From Strigamia acuminata (taxonomy: Eukaryota > Arthropoda > Chilopoda > Geophilomorpha > Linotaeniidae), in the NCBI GenBank assembly GCA_949358305.1, contig OX442322.1, positions 434,001 through 498,000 on the forward strand: a stretch of DNA of 64,000 nt. Direction: 5' to 3'. The translations under genes were made by a program, and so were the position numbers. The notes beneath the pieces were generated by a model that worked only from the letters and a program-made list of their open reading frames with translations, made no database searches and was not told the origin of the DNA. Position 1 is the stretch's first letter; each line of letters begins with the position of its first letter. This document shows positions 54,728 to 64,000 of this stretch, one piece after another.

Positions 54728-54745
54728 ATGACATAGTGTTGCATT
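54728..54745 (-). promoter_or_regulatory. 5' partner of an 18-nt leader/pol complementarity
   Basis: The coding strand reads AATGCAACACTATGTCAT, in the leader between the PBS and gag. It is perfectly complementary to 49324-49341. Confidence 0.8.
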
Positions 54746-55040
54746 GGCATTGTCAGGGGCCTTCTTTAGAATCTTTGTTCCCTGGTGTCATTGTTGAGGC
54801 CCTCATTGTTCAGCCAAGGCTGGAGTCTTTGTTGACCTCCTGGTGGCAGAATTGCAGGTTAGGCTTAATAACCCTAGATAGGCCTAACTGGGCCTAGTGA
54901 CTCTAGCAAGTCCCAAGTAGTGTTGGGTTAGGCCTAAGCCAGTCCTAACTTTCTGAAATGACAGAAAAAAGAAAGACAGAATCCATTGCAAAAAAAAAAT
55001 TTTAAAGATACAGTTTACCCTGTCTCTAATCCTGGGTCCT

Positions 55041-55058
55041 GTCCCTGTCAGGGTGCCA
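55041..55058 (-). other. Primer-binding site of the gypsy element
   Basis: The minus strand reads TGGCACCCTGACAGGGAC, one base after the LTR as bounded here. The TGG start pairs with a tRNA CCA end. The tRNA species is not assigned. Confidence 0.6.
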
Positions 55059-55059
55059 C

Positions 55060-55296
55060 TTTTGCATCTTTGCCCTGAAGATGTAAAATAAAACACAGGA
55101 GACCAGTTGGGTCAAAACTTACTCCTCCACTCTTCTAAACAGAGTAGATTTATTTGTCAGTAACCTGACCAACTGTCACTAGAGGGAAAAAGATGGAAGC
55201 TACATGCTGCTTTATACATTGTATTGTTGGCAATACAATGTACTAATTCAATGCAATAAAGCCTGCATAAATTTCTTGTGGTGTTAATACACCACA
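55060..55296 (-). repeat. 5' LTR of the gypsy element
   Basis: 237 bp, matching 48864-49100 with about eight differences. Followed by TTAAT. Confidence 0.9.
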
Positions 55297-55301
55297 TTAA
55301 T

Positions 55302-57626
55302 AAAAGACAGCAATCTGATAAGACTGACCCTCTTCCCTCTCTGGAGGTAGTGAAACAACAACTCACGCCCCATTAAGAGAAAGCGATTTTATTGTGTCAA
55401 CAAAGATACATTTGTTGGCACCAAATTTTAAAAAATGAAAATCAAGACAGGTAGGGTTTTGTCCCTGATTGGGTCAATGAGTTCCTTTGCAACAATAGGT
55501 GCCAAACTGAGAATGTGTGCCTTGTTCGGGGAGAGCTACTGTGTGTGGAGTTGTTTCATTCAACCTTGGTGATCCAGTTTTTGAACGGATTTGGCGGTGG
55601 AAGCGTTGCTGCCAAAAACCTTTAGCGCACGCGTTGGTAAACATTGGTAAACGATCGTCGACGAAATATGCATCGATAACGCGGACATGCGGCAGGAAAG
55701 CGTACGCGTAACGAACACGAAATACACAATAAACGCGAAAAATGTCCATCCGTAAATCTCGTGAGTTGGCCAACACTTATAGCAACGTGTTTGGCTATAA
55801 TGTTTAACTATTGAACAAAAAGCAAAACGAAAAATTTGGTCAAATAAACAACTTACATATTGAGAAACAGGGAGGCCATTTCCGCCTGTGTGCCGCCATA
55901 TTGAGAAATGTGTGGGGCACACTGGTGGCGTAATTAATAACTAATATGCTATACAATAAAAACAGCATGATGCCTAATGCTTAAGGCATCAGAAGACACA
56001 AAACAATAAGAATCTGCTTAGTACATCTAATTGAATAAGCTAAGACATATGAACTATAATAATAATAAAATAAATTATTGGGAAAATCTATATTGGAGCA
56101 AGGTACAGGCGTTATAAAACACAAATTTGTCAAAACACCTACAGTTTCGACTCTGGTAGACCCTAGTCAGACAGTTTCAATCTTGAGGCAATGGCAGGTA
56201 TAGGATTGAGATCGCTGGCAGGTTTTCCTGTATTGGTTGGAGTCTGTTTAGAAGAATAAAGCGTGGACTTTTGATGCTGGAAATAATGATGAACTCGTTG
56301 TTTGCTCACAATACCAGTAGACATTTTTTTCATAGGTGAGACATTGGATTTTTTTTGTGTAGGCCTAATAACTTTGTTATTATGGGCCTAGGGGGGAGAG
56401 GATGTTGCGGGAGCGACAGTGAATAAAAATAATAATCAAAGGATTAAAGGTACAAATAAACCACTGTACTCTTTAGACAAATGTGGGACCAAGGGTAAAG
56501 GAATGTAAACACTCATTTAAATGGTAGACGATGCCTGGAAGCATAGACTAGGAGAAAGCTGAGGCTTGAGTAGGAGCGACTTCATTAGTTACTCCCCCTC
56601 TGAGACACCAAATAAGGAGTGAAGAACCTGCTGCAATCCGGGTTTTTCACACTAAATTACTAATTAATATAGCGTGGTTACCGCAGTTGAATGCTTAAAA
56701 AGACTTATATCGCGGCCTTAATTATCTAGGGTTAATTAAATTGGAAAATAAAACACAATTTATTCAAAAGAAAATCACAATATGCTTTATTCGTTAAAAT
56801 ACAATACTATTACTAATAATATGAATTAAAAGCGACAAGTCGCATAATAATGGAATTGGATAGAATGGAAAGTCTCGCAACGACTGTTACGAGACAAAAG
56901 CGTCAGAAATGGCGCTTTACAACTCAAAGTTGTTAGGACGGCGGTCGCCTTCCTTTGTGACTCACGAACAATGGTCTTGGCGACGATGGTTCTCGCGAGT
57001 CCTTCTGTAGCTCGTACCACGGCTTGATGGCGGTGGTTCACATCTACAGGCATCCGATTCACGTACAATGGCGGTGGCTGACGTTTGCGCGACAGCGACG
57101 GCGGTGGTTCACGGGAGACGGGAACTTCTACTTCTCGATACGTTGCGCGAATCAACGGCAGTTGATCCACGCGGAAATAGCTGGCTTTGTGCTGGTTACA
57201 CAAAGTAAGCTTGGTGAAACTAAGTTCAAATCACGGTCCTCTGTCAATACTTTTCTGGAGCGAACAAGCAGTGATGTTGAGGGTTGTGATGTTTTAATTA
57301 GAGTCCCGATTGAAGCTAGGGCGCGAGCCCGGCACGCTTCAATATTGCATAGATAATCTGCGCAATTAGCTCAAACTGGTGCAACAAAGGATTATTGCAT
57401 CATAATGCCAATATTGCACCATAACGGCCAATTGCCGTTTTCACCCCAGACAACCTGAGGTGATATGTGCCTAGAGAGGATTTCTTCCCTCGATCACATA
57501 ATCTGACTTGGCGTGTGTCACAGTCAAATTAATTAGAAGACACAATTAATTTATCTTCTAAGTTGATGAAATATTTTGAGATCACCACTTGAACAAAAGA
57601 AATAAATAAATGGTTTGATTCAGGAA
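55302..57626. other. No convincing gene
   Basis: The largest frame is a minus-strand one of 125 codons (57203-56826), Arg/Pro-rich, starting CNQHKASYFRVDQLPLI. Its composition suggests coding but no family is recognised. GCTTCAAT inverted arms lie at about 57309-57343, and ATATTGCACCATAA-type near-repeats at about 57380-57420. Confidence 0.45.
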
Positions 57627-58200
57627 CCCAATAAATAAGTAATCAGTTTGGGAAATTATGAATAATTAATTTAGGAACTTAATAAATAGTTGATTTGGGA
57701 ATCTAGTAAATGGATAATTAAATTGGGAATTTAATAAACAATTGATTTAGATGTTTAATGAATAATTGATTTGGGAATCTAATAAATAGATAATTGATTT
57801 GGTAATCTGGTAAATAGATAATTGATTTGGGAATCTGGTAAATAGATAATTGATTTGGGAATCTGGTAAATAGATAATTGATTTGGGAATCTGATAAATA
57901 GATAATTGATTTGGGAATCTGGTAAATAGATAATTGATTTGGGAATCTGATAAATAGATAATTGATTTGGGAATATGATAAATAGATAATTGATTTGGAA
58001 ATCTGGTAAATAGATAATTGATTTGGGAATCTGGTAAATAGATACTTGATTTGGGAATCTGGTAAATAGATAATTGATTTGGGAATTGAATAAACAATTG
58101 GTTTGGATATTTAATAAATAATTGATTTGGGAATTGAATAAACAATTGGTTTGGGTATTTAGTGAATATTTGATTTGGGAATTGAATAAACAATTGATTT
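57627..58200. repeat. 27-bp minisatellite
   Basis: The unit AATAGATAATTGATTTGGGAATCTGGT repeats about 11-12 times between 57775 and 58085, with diverged flanking units (AATAAACAATTGGTTTGGGTATTT type) out to 57627 and 58200. A unit length divisible by three keeps several minus-strand frames open. These are artefacts, not genes. Confidence 0.92.
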
Positions 58201-58446
58201 GAAAGTTTAGTTGTGACAAATTAGCAATAGATGGCGCCACTAGTACTAGCGGCAAATTCAACCTCGAACTTACTATTTTCCGCAGAAATAGTTCACAGAC
58301 ATATTATTATGTTTGTTACGCATAAAAGTAATCTAAATCGATAATATAAAGTTATATTATCAATATTCAATAAGATAAAGCAGGTATTCTTGCTTTATCA
58401 CGGGTACGCGACATGAAACCCATTTTCAGAATATATTTCCGTTCTG
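58201..58446. other. AT-rich flank with small hairpins
   Basis: GATAATATAA/TTATATTATC (about 58339-58361) and GATAAAGCA/TGCTTTATC (about 58373-58399). An AGATGGCGCCACTAGT string lies at about 58229. Confidence 0.6.
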
Positions 58447-59876
58447 TGTATCCATTTCCTGTCCCCGGTATCCAGTTCCGGTTTATGCTAAAAGATTAGC
58501 ATAATCCCAATTTGCATCTCCGTATCCACTTCCTGCGATACGAGATTGGTGGAACCTATTCCCACCAAGTATAAAACTCCCTGACAACAGGAAGTTAAGT
58601 TAGTTCTGTTTTCTGGTTATTTGGTATGTTCCGCATGTCAAATAACCGTTTCTCACTCAGGGCATGGTCCTACCGGACTATGCATAGCATGGCTCTGCTG
58701 AGCCATGCAACCCCCGTCAACTGAAGGCGAAGTTCGGACTGTTAATGTTTCCGTCAAACGGTCTTGCCGAGGAGAAAGCCTCCCGCATAAGTATCCTCGT
58801 GGTCGGACAATAGAATCACGTGTGATACCAAAGTATTTAGTAACCGTCAGTAGCACTGTTACTGCAAGAGATTGACTCCATCACCTGATGGTGCCAAAGC
58901 AGTCTGCATGCAAAACATGCAGTTACCGCCAGTAGCACTATGTGTTTGGGAAAGTTATATCTCTTCGGTGATGGTGCCAAAGCAGTCTACTTACGAGTAG
59001 TATCTCGGGTGATTAATTCTGTTGTGCAGAACTGCGGGCTATATCCCCCTGAATACCAGTGCCGTCTCTCACCGCACTGTTATTTAGGGCACGCGCGATA
59101 CTGTTCTGCTCAGCAAGGCGAACTTTGACGGCAATTGTGTGTTGCGATGTTTAACCTTTATTGTATTTTGACAGTCGATAATAGATATTAATTGTTTAAA
59201 CTTGGCAACAAGTTAACAACCGAAGTAAGTCACGAGACTTATTTCACTGTATGACGAATCAAATTCGTAACAATAAATTGAATACAATTTATTGAGTTAA
59301 TTTATTAAACTCACAACATCGCGAATTAAATATAATTCGCAAGCGGAACCTTGGCGAATAAATGACTTCATTTATTCATTACCAATTTCCAACCCTAGTT
59401 GTGGCGGTGCACATGAGTCAACCGCACCTCTCGGATCGAACCAAACAGCATTACACGGACCATTACACCAGATACGAACCAGGAACGCGATGGAACGCGA
59501 AGGAACCAGTTTCACGATTACGGAGCGCCGACGGAAGCCGCGAGGACACAGCCAGCCCGGCTACGTATAGACGACATCTTTAACTCGGTCGAGCGGGCGT
59601 TTTGCCGTTCCCGAACCCCGGATCACCAATAACCGTAATCATATTATTTTAGGGCTGTTTCACAGCCAATTATTTGTATAGTTTAACTTGTATTTAACTT
59701 GCCAAATGTCGGCATTAGAATTTGTATAACTTTTAGGATTGATTATATTGTTTAGTAACAATAAATGTCACGTTTTGAGAAACTGTGTTGTCTTTATTAT
59801 CTCGTATTAATCACTTATTCCGGCGACTTATACCCGGTACTATCATGCGATAGGAGTTGTGGTCGTCACCGTCACA
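58447..59876 (+). repeat. 1.43-kb long-LTR-like repeat, copy 2
   Basis: Partner of 38572-40033, starting TGTATCCATTTCC and ending CGTCACCGTCACA. A clear TATAAAA at 58570-58576 and an AATAAA at 59760-59765 fit an LTR with a long transcribed part. The repeated phrase CTGATGGTGCCAAAGCAGTC occurs twice. No flanking target duplication found. Confidence 0.7.
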
Positions 59877-60230
59877 TAGTATTTGATTGTGAAATTAAAT
59901 GGGTAATTGGTCTGGTGATGGATTCTTATTTCTCTGGCTTTTCCTCTTGAAATCATTGTGTTTTGATTGTGGAAAAATATTGGATATATTGATCATGAAA
60001 TATTCTTAATTATAGAATGGATAATGTTGAGTGTATCAATAATGAAACGTTCTGAATTGTAGTGGAGAAAAATATTGAATGTATTAATCATGAAGTGTTT
60101 CTAATTATAAGATGAAAAGTGTTGAATGTGTCATTAATGAAATAATCTTGATTTGTAGAATAGAGAGTATTGAATGTTTTGTAATGAAATGTTTAATTGT
60201 AGAAGGGAAGATATTGAGTGTTTGTTGTGA
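59877..60230. repeat. Diverged tandem repeat of about 60 bp
   Basis: From about 59960 the phrase ATATTGAATGTATTAATCATGAA...TTCTAATTATAGA recurs four to five times with drift (59968, 60028, 60075, 60125, 60165). Confidence 0.6.
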
Positions 60231-62770
60231 TCTCAAATGTCACCTCTACAAATAAGATGGCAACGGTTGCCACGACGGGTCTTATCAAACTACTTTCTTT
60301 AAATACTAAAAGAGGAGAAATATTAATTGTTTAATTAATATTTCTTCTCAAGACTAATCTGACTAATAAATCCAACTTATTAATAAAATACACTTTGTTT
60401 GCTTAAAATGAATATTTTCTATTTATTCGGGGAAAATTGGGTTAATTATATAAATAATTCTCACTTTAAATAATACTGCTCTCAAATAAAGCAATGTTAG
60501 TAATAATGGAAATAAAATAATAATGCTTCCTTGCAACGTGGCTGGCTTGGCAACGTCGTGGCTTCGTTATCGCTCCTTTATTGTTGCAAATGGCAACAAA
60601 ACGATTCGCAAATGGCGAGAAGAGAGCCGAGATATTCGGAGAAAACTGTGTTTTCACACTAAACTAACTCTACTCACTACTCTGCAAACTCCTCCTCGAC
60701 GGCTGGCTATTTGGGTAATTTCTCGGGCTTGAGAAATTCCTTGGCGGCGGGTCGTCGTGGTTCGTCTCAGGCGGCGTCTCGCAATTCGGGTCCCGTAACG
60801 GTTCCGTATGCTGCGGCGATGTCGTCCGTCTCTCGTACGTCTTCACACAGTAGATTTAACTCAGAGTTCCCGTGAAACACGGTATACTAAGAGCCAAAAC
60901 TCTTCTTGATTAAACGCTCAAGGAGATGCCCGCTTGTTAAAGTACAAGGCTAAAACTCCCTTGCTCTGAGTGCAAAGATAAACTCCCAAACTGGTGCAAT
61001 CAATTTGGCTCCAAAACTCCACTAAAATCTCAACTCAAACTGGCTGTTTGAGCAAGAATAGATTTAGCTGACAAATCCTGTGCAGCAAGACAAATACCTA
61101 GCTGCTTTTCCCTGGCAGCAAGGTGAATCCAACTTCTTCTTTTGGTACAATAAATCCTAGACCAAATAAATACTTGGTTTGTGGAGCAATATTTGACAGG
61201 ACTGACATGGGTGAAAAGAAGACTTGAACTGAATTTGTGGGAGCAATTTTCCCACAATCCTTGGTTCAAATTGCACCACAACTCCTTATAAGAAATCAAA
61301 TTGCTTCATCACTCCTTATAGGTAGGCAGGATGTCCATCCTGGGCAACATCCAGGGCTGGTTGTCATGACAATCTAGGCAGCTGGTTGCAAATGACTCAA
61401 TATGGCGCAATATAATGTCAGGATAAATGAAGAAATTGGTTTTTTATGTGAAATAGAACATGAAATATTTATTCTGGTTTTATACAAAGGAAGGGTTATT
61501 TATATTGAAAAACGTGATGATTGCTCCCAGCAGCATGCCTGCCCACCACAACAACACCACAAACACATTTCCCGCCAAAAAACACACTCGGAAAAAGCAC
61601 CAAATCGCCCGACCCAGAGAGAGAAATAAAAGAACTTAATCTACCAAATGTCCAGTGTGGTGTCGACCCTCTAAGACACTCATTACGTCAGCGTAACCTC
61701 AGGAATGTCATGAGTAACACATTGTTGGCTCGTGAAAACCAACCTCTACACACCCCACTTTCAAATTGTGTCTGAAATGATGAACCAGATCTAATTCAAC
61801 ACTCCCAACCACAACATCTGAGCACCTACAAATGGTTTCTCACCTCTATAGGTTGCACACCAAGAAAAGAAAAATCATAAAATTAAAATAAGGGATGTCC
61901 AACTTGTGTGCTGGCTGACCCTTGTCCCCCCAAGCTAATTAAAGGAATTAACAAGGTCAGACTCAAGTCAAGCCAAACACACAAAGAAAAACACCAAACA
62001 AAACAAAATAAAATCGGAATTAGACTAATGTGCTGACTGGACATTACCTTCACGAGATGAATAAAAAAAACAACTCAATCCAGCACTTACCAGACCAAAC
62101 ACAAAAGAAAAATAAACCAAAAAAAAATAATATAAAATTGCACAGATTAACCCAAGACTTGAGCATTACCCAGCCCAAACAAGAGAAAAAATGTGGCAGA
62201 AGAAAAACAAATGTTTCCCAACCCGGCACAAAAATTAAACAACAGCAAAAATGAAAATTCAAACAAGGTCACTGCAGTTCAATTAAGTACAAGGGGTGGA
62301 GAACACAAAAGAAGATACACAATGGTGTCTATTCCTGTAGCCGCCTAAGGGAAAGAGCAAGACTCCCCAAGCTAATTAAAGGAACAAAACATCAAAGTGC
62401 TTTGGTCAGTTGCAGCGCGTCTGAAAATAAATTTCAGAGCCCCAACCACAACAGCACAGAGAAAAACATAATTCCAAGACCTTCAAATGAAAAAGTGCCC
62501 AGCCCTCACAACTAAGCCTCTCACGCGACTCAAAGTGACAAACAAAAACACCCTTCAAATTCCTCAGTCTCAAAGAAAAACATTTAACCCAAAATCCAAA
62601 AAATAAGAAAATGAAAAACAATACAATTGTCCCCCGCCAAAAAATAAAGCAAAAATGTACCAACACTCTGAACAATGAATAAAACAATCTGCAACAAAAA
62701 ATTGAAGCAAACGGCAACCACAATGAAACAAAGGGTTTGCACACAAAGCAAAACAAAATGGCGGACAAAA
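60231..62770. other. No gene recognised
   Basis: Contains an imperfect palindrome, 60312-60328 against 60333-60349 (GAGGAGAAATATTAATT, one mismatch), ATAAGATGGCAACGG at 60254, two near copies of CACTCCTTATA (about 61278 and 61310), and an A-rich stretch from 61860 to 62770 ending in AAAATGGCGGAC. Frames reach 120 codons only in low-complexity sequence. Confidence 0.5.
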
Positions 62771-62777
62771 AAAAAAT

Positions 62778-63072
62778 TTACAAGTTCAAATCCAGGACAG
62801 GGCCCTCAATTGTGACTGCTATGGTCTCTTCCAGTGTAGTCAGGGGACTGAGAACACTTGGTAGGGACGCATACTTCACGTAAATGACGGAGACTTCCCA
62901 CAATATTGGTTGGTTGGCCTTTATTGCGTTGTCTAGGGGTATGGGGAAACCCGTCACCCGCTGCAGTGGTGCCACGAAGGCACACCGCACCGGCAACCGA
63001 CCCGCCACACACTGGGTGGGAACCCAATGCGTGGCGTGGTCGATTCGACTTAACATTCGTGTCGTACTTACC
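62778..63072 (-). CDS. Unidentified coding-like frame with a consensus splice donor upstream
   Basis: A 92-codon minus-strand frame from 63056 has balanced, non-repetitive composition (THWVPTQCVAGRLPVRCAF, NAIKANQPILWEVSVIYVKY, SVLSPLTTLEETIAVTIEG) and its GC content falls sharply outside. Just 5' of it, at 63074-63067, the minus strand reads GTAG|GTAAGTA, a perfect donor consensus. This hints that the real exon may lie on the other side. I do not recognise the protein. The overlapping plus-strand 173-codon frame (62906-63427) is Pro/His/Thr-rich and less convincing. Confidence 0.25.
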
Positions 63073-63170
63073 TACGACCCACGCGTCCACTCATGGAGGC
63101 TGTATAACGGTGGGAGCCGTCATACTGAGTATCATCGTGGTGAATGGTGAGGAGTACAGAGTCAAACCGG

Positions 63171-64000
63171 GACACTTCTTGTCCCTCCCAGATGAACACC
63201 TTCTCCTCTCGGGGAGCTGCTGCAGGCACGTCCTTCTCAGGCCGTGTCCCACACTCAACTCTCTCACAACACTCCCTCCTCACCACACCACTCTACTCCC
63301 TCCTCCCCGGGCTAGGTCAACTACCCACGTAGGGGTTGACCTTTGGGGCCGCACGGTGGTGTGTGGCAGTGCCGCAGGTCACCTAGGTGGCCTGGCGGTC
63401 ACATCTCCCCCCCCCACGAAAAGGTAGGTCTAAGGGGCCACACACAACACCGACGGGGACACGCAAGTCGAGGCAGGCACAACAACGAAGTCAGTCGAAG
63501 ACCACAACTTGTCGGGCTACCGGTGCCGACCTTCGGTGCTGGTGGACCGAAAACCACCGCACCGTCGGTCAACGATGTTAGCAGCATTGGGCGACAGGAA
63601 ACACCTCGCCCTAGACTGGCCGAAAACAAAACAAACTATTGGCAAACTACAATCTAAATAACAATTCACCGGGACCTGAATGTAACAAGCCCGGGACGAA
63701 ATCATAAAGCAAAAAACAAGATAAATAAAAAAAAGTAAAGACAAAATAAATACAGTATATGTAAACAAAAAAAAATGAAAACAAGGATGGGAGAGGTTGG
63801 TCAATCCTCTCATATAATAATCGGAAATAAAGTTACGTTAAACAAACAATGAAAACGATAATTAAAAAAAAGAAACAATATATATACAACGATTGGGACC
63901 TGACCAAGATCCACGGCCGGGAGATCCACCGATGGAACGGGAAAAACTCCGGTATCCGTCTTCGTCGGGCACGTGGGCTTGTGGCGTGGCGTCTCCGTCT
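63171..64000. other. GC-rich then AT-rich end of window, no gene assigned
   Basis: 63200-63600 is C-rich with CTCCCTCCTC runs. 63650-63880 is A-rich. From 63890 sequence becomes GC-rich again to the window edge. No family motif is seen. Confidence 0.4.

Larger units (their letters stand above)
48864..55296 (-). mobile_element. Ty3/gypsy-type LTR retrotransposon (6.4 kb), broken
   Basis: 237-bp LTRs at both ends (several percent divergence, about eight differences), target duplication TTAAT (48859-48863 and 55297-55301), PBS, gag, pol in the order protease-RT-RNase H-integrase, and a purine tract, all on the minus strand. The RT-before-integrase order marks the gypsy class. LTR divergence and stops make it older than A, B and C. 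A MITE is nested at 50344-50774. Confidence 0.95.

Noticed and set aside
56826-57203. A 125-codon minus-strand frame considered as a retroelement fragment
   Set aside because: No zinc knuckle, protease or RT motif. Left as unassigned background.
57747-58261. Two long overlapping minus-strand frames (148 and 160 codons) of INYL/PNQLSIYQ repeats
   Set aside because: They are open only because the 27-bp repeat unit is a multiple of three. Both frames read the same repeat.
62770-62800. GTTCAAATCC box B-like string suggesting a tRNA or SINE promoter
   Set aside because: No box A at the right distance and no cloverleaf stems.
62906-63427. A 173-codon plus-strand frame
   Set aside because: Pro/Thr/His-rich composition in a C-rich tract and no motif. 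The opposite strand looks more protein-like.

Overview
The window is metazoan genomic DNA, probably from an arthropod or another ecdysozoan (low confidence on the clade). It is dominated by nested transposable elements. The recognisable host-type sequences are broken fragments: a UAP56/DDX39 DEAD-box helicase, a RIO1 (RIOK1) kinase, a UBZ-type zinc finger and a type-B carboxylesterase with intron-like breaks. There are no bacterial operons, ribosome binding sites, rRNA, CRISPR arrays or convincing tRNA genes.

1-16651 is a stack of dead copia-type (Ty1/copia) elements. A plus-strand copy (D) runs from 5 to 6577. A minus-strand 3' fragment of a second copy (E, 2110-4400) lies inside it. A third, minus-strand copy (A', 6578-16651) cuts D in its reverse transcriptase. 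A' is itself split in its RNase H region by a 6.5-kb terminal-inverted-repeat element (T, 7222-13754). T carries about ten 151-bp repeats full of dyad motifs, a large foldback, and pieces of UAP56 and RIOK1. It looks like a gene-fragment-carrying DNA transposon.

16652-25314 holds an unassigned Gag-like ORF with three zinc knuckles, AT-rich sequence, two TGCAGG-rich repeat patches, a decayed carboxylesterase containing a 38-bp perfect palindrome, and a cluster of hairpins ending in an (ATAA)n tail.

25315-38562 contains two structurally complete copia elements, A (25477-31355) and B (31770-37688). Each has LTRs that read as identical, a 5-bp target duplication and one uninterrupted 1490-1500-residue Gag-Pol ORF. 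A sits inside a 234-bp repeat whose empty copy is present at 38328-38562. B sits in a simple coding-like tandem array. B has a Glu-to-Lys change at the third catalytic residue of integrase.

38572-40033 and 58447-59876 are two copies of a 1.4-kb repeat that looks like a long solo LTR. 42054-47088 is a third copia family (C), with two nonsense codons but LTRs differing at only one base. 48864-55296 is a minus-strand Ty3/gypsy element with 237-bp LTRs. It is broken by stops and a frameshift and carries a 431-bp piggyBac-type MITE at a TTAA site in its integrase. The remainder (55297-64000) is mostly non-coding, with a 27-bp minisatellite and small repeats.

Shared control motifs stand out. A and B are primed, by sequence match, from the anticodon region of initiator tRNA-Met (copia style), whereas C matches its 3' end. 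YY1-like motifs lie in the leaders of A, B and C. CTCF-like and GTCATGTGAC motifs lie in the LTRs of A, A' and B. The gypsy element has an 18-nt perfect complementarity between its 5' leader and the end of pol.
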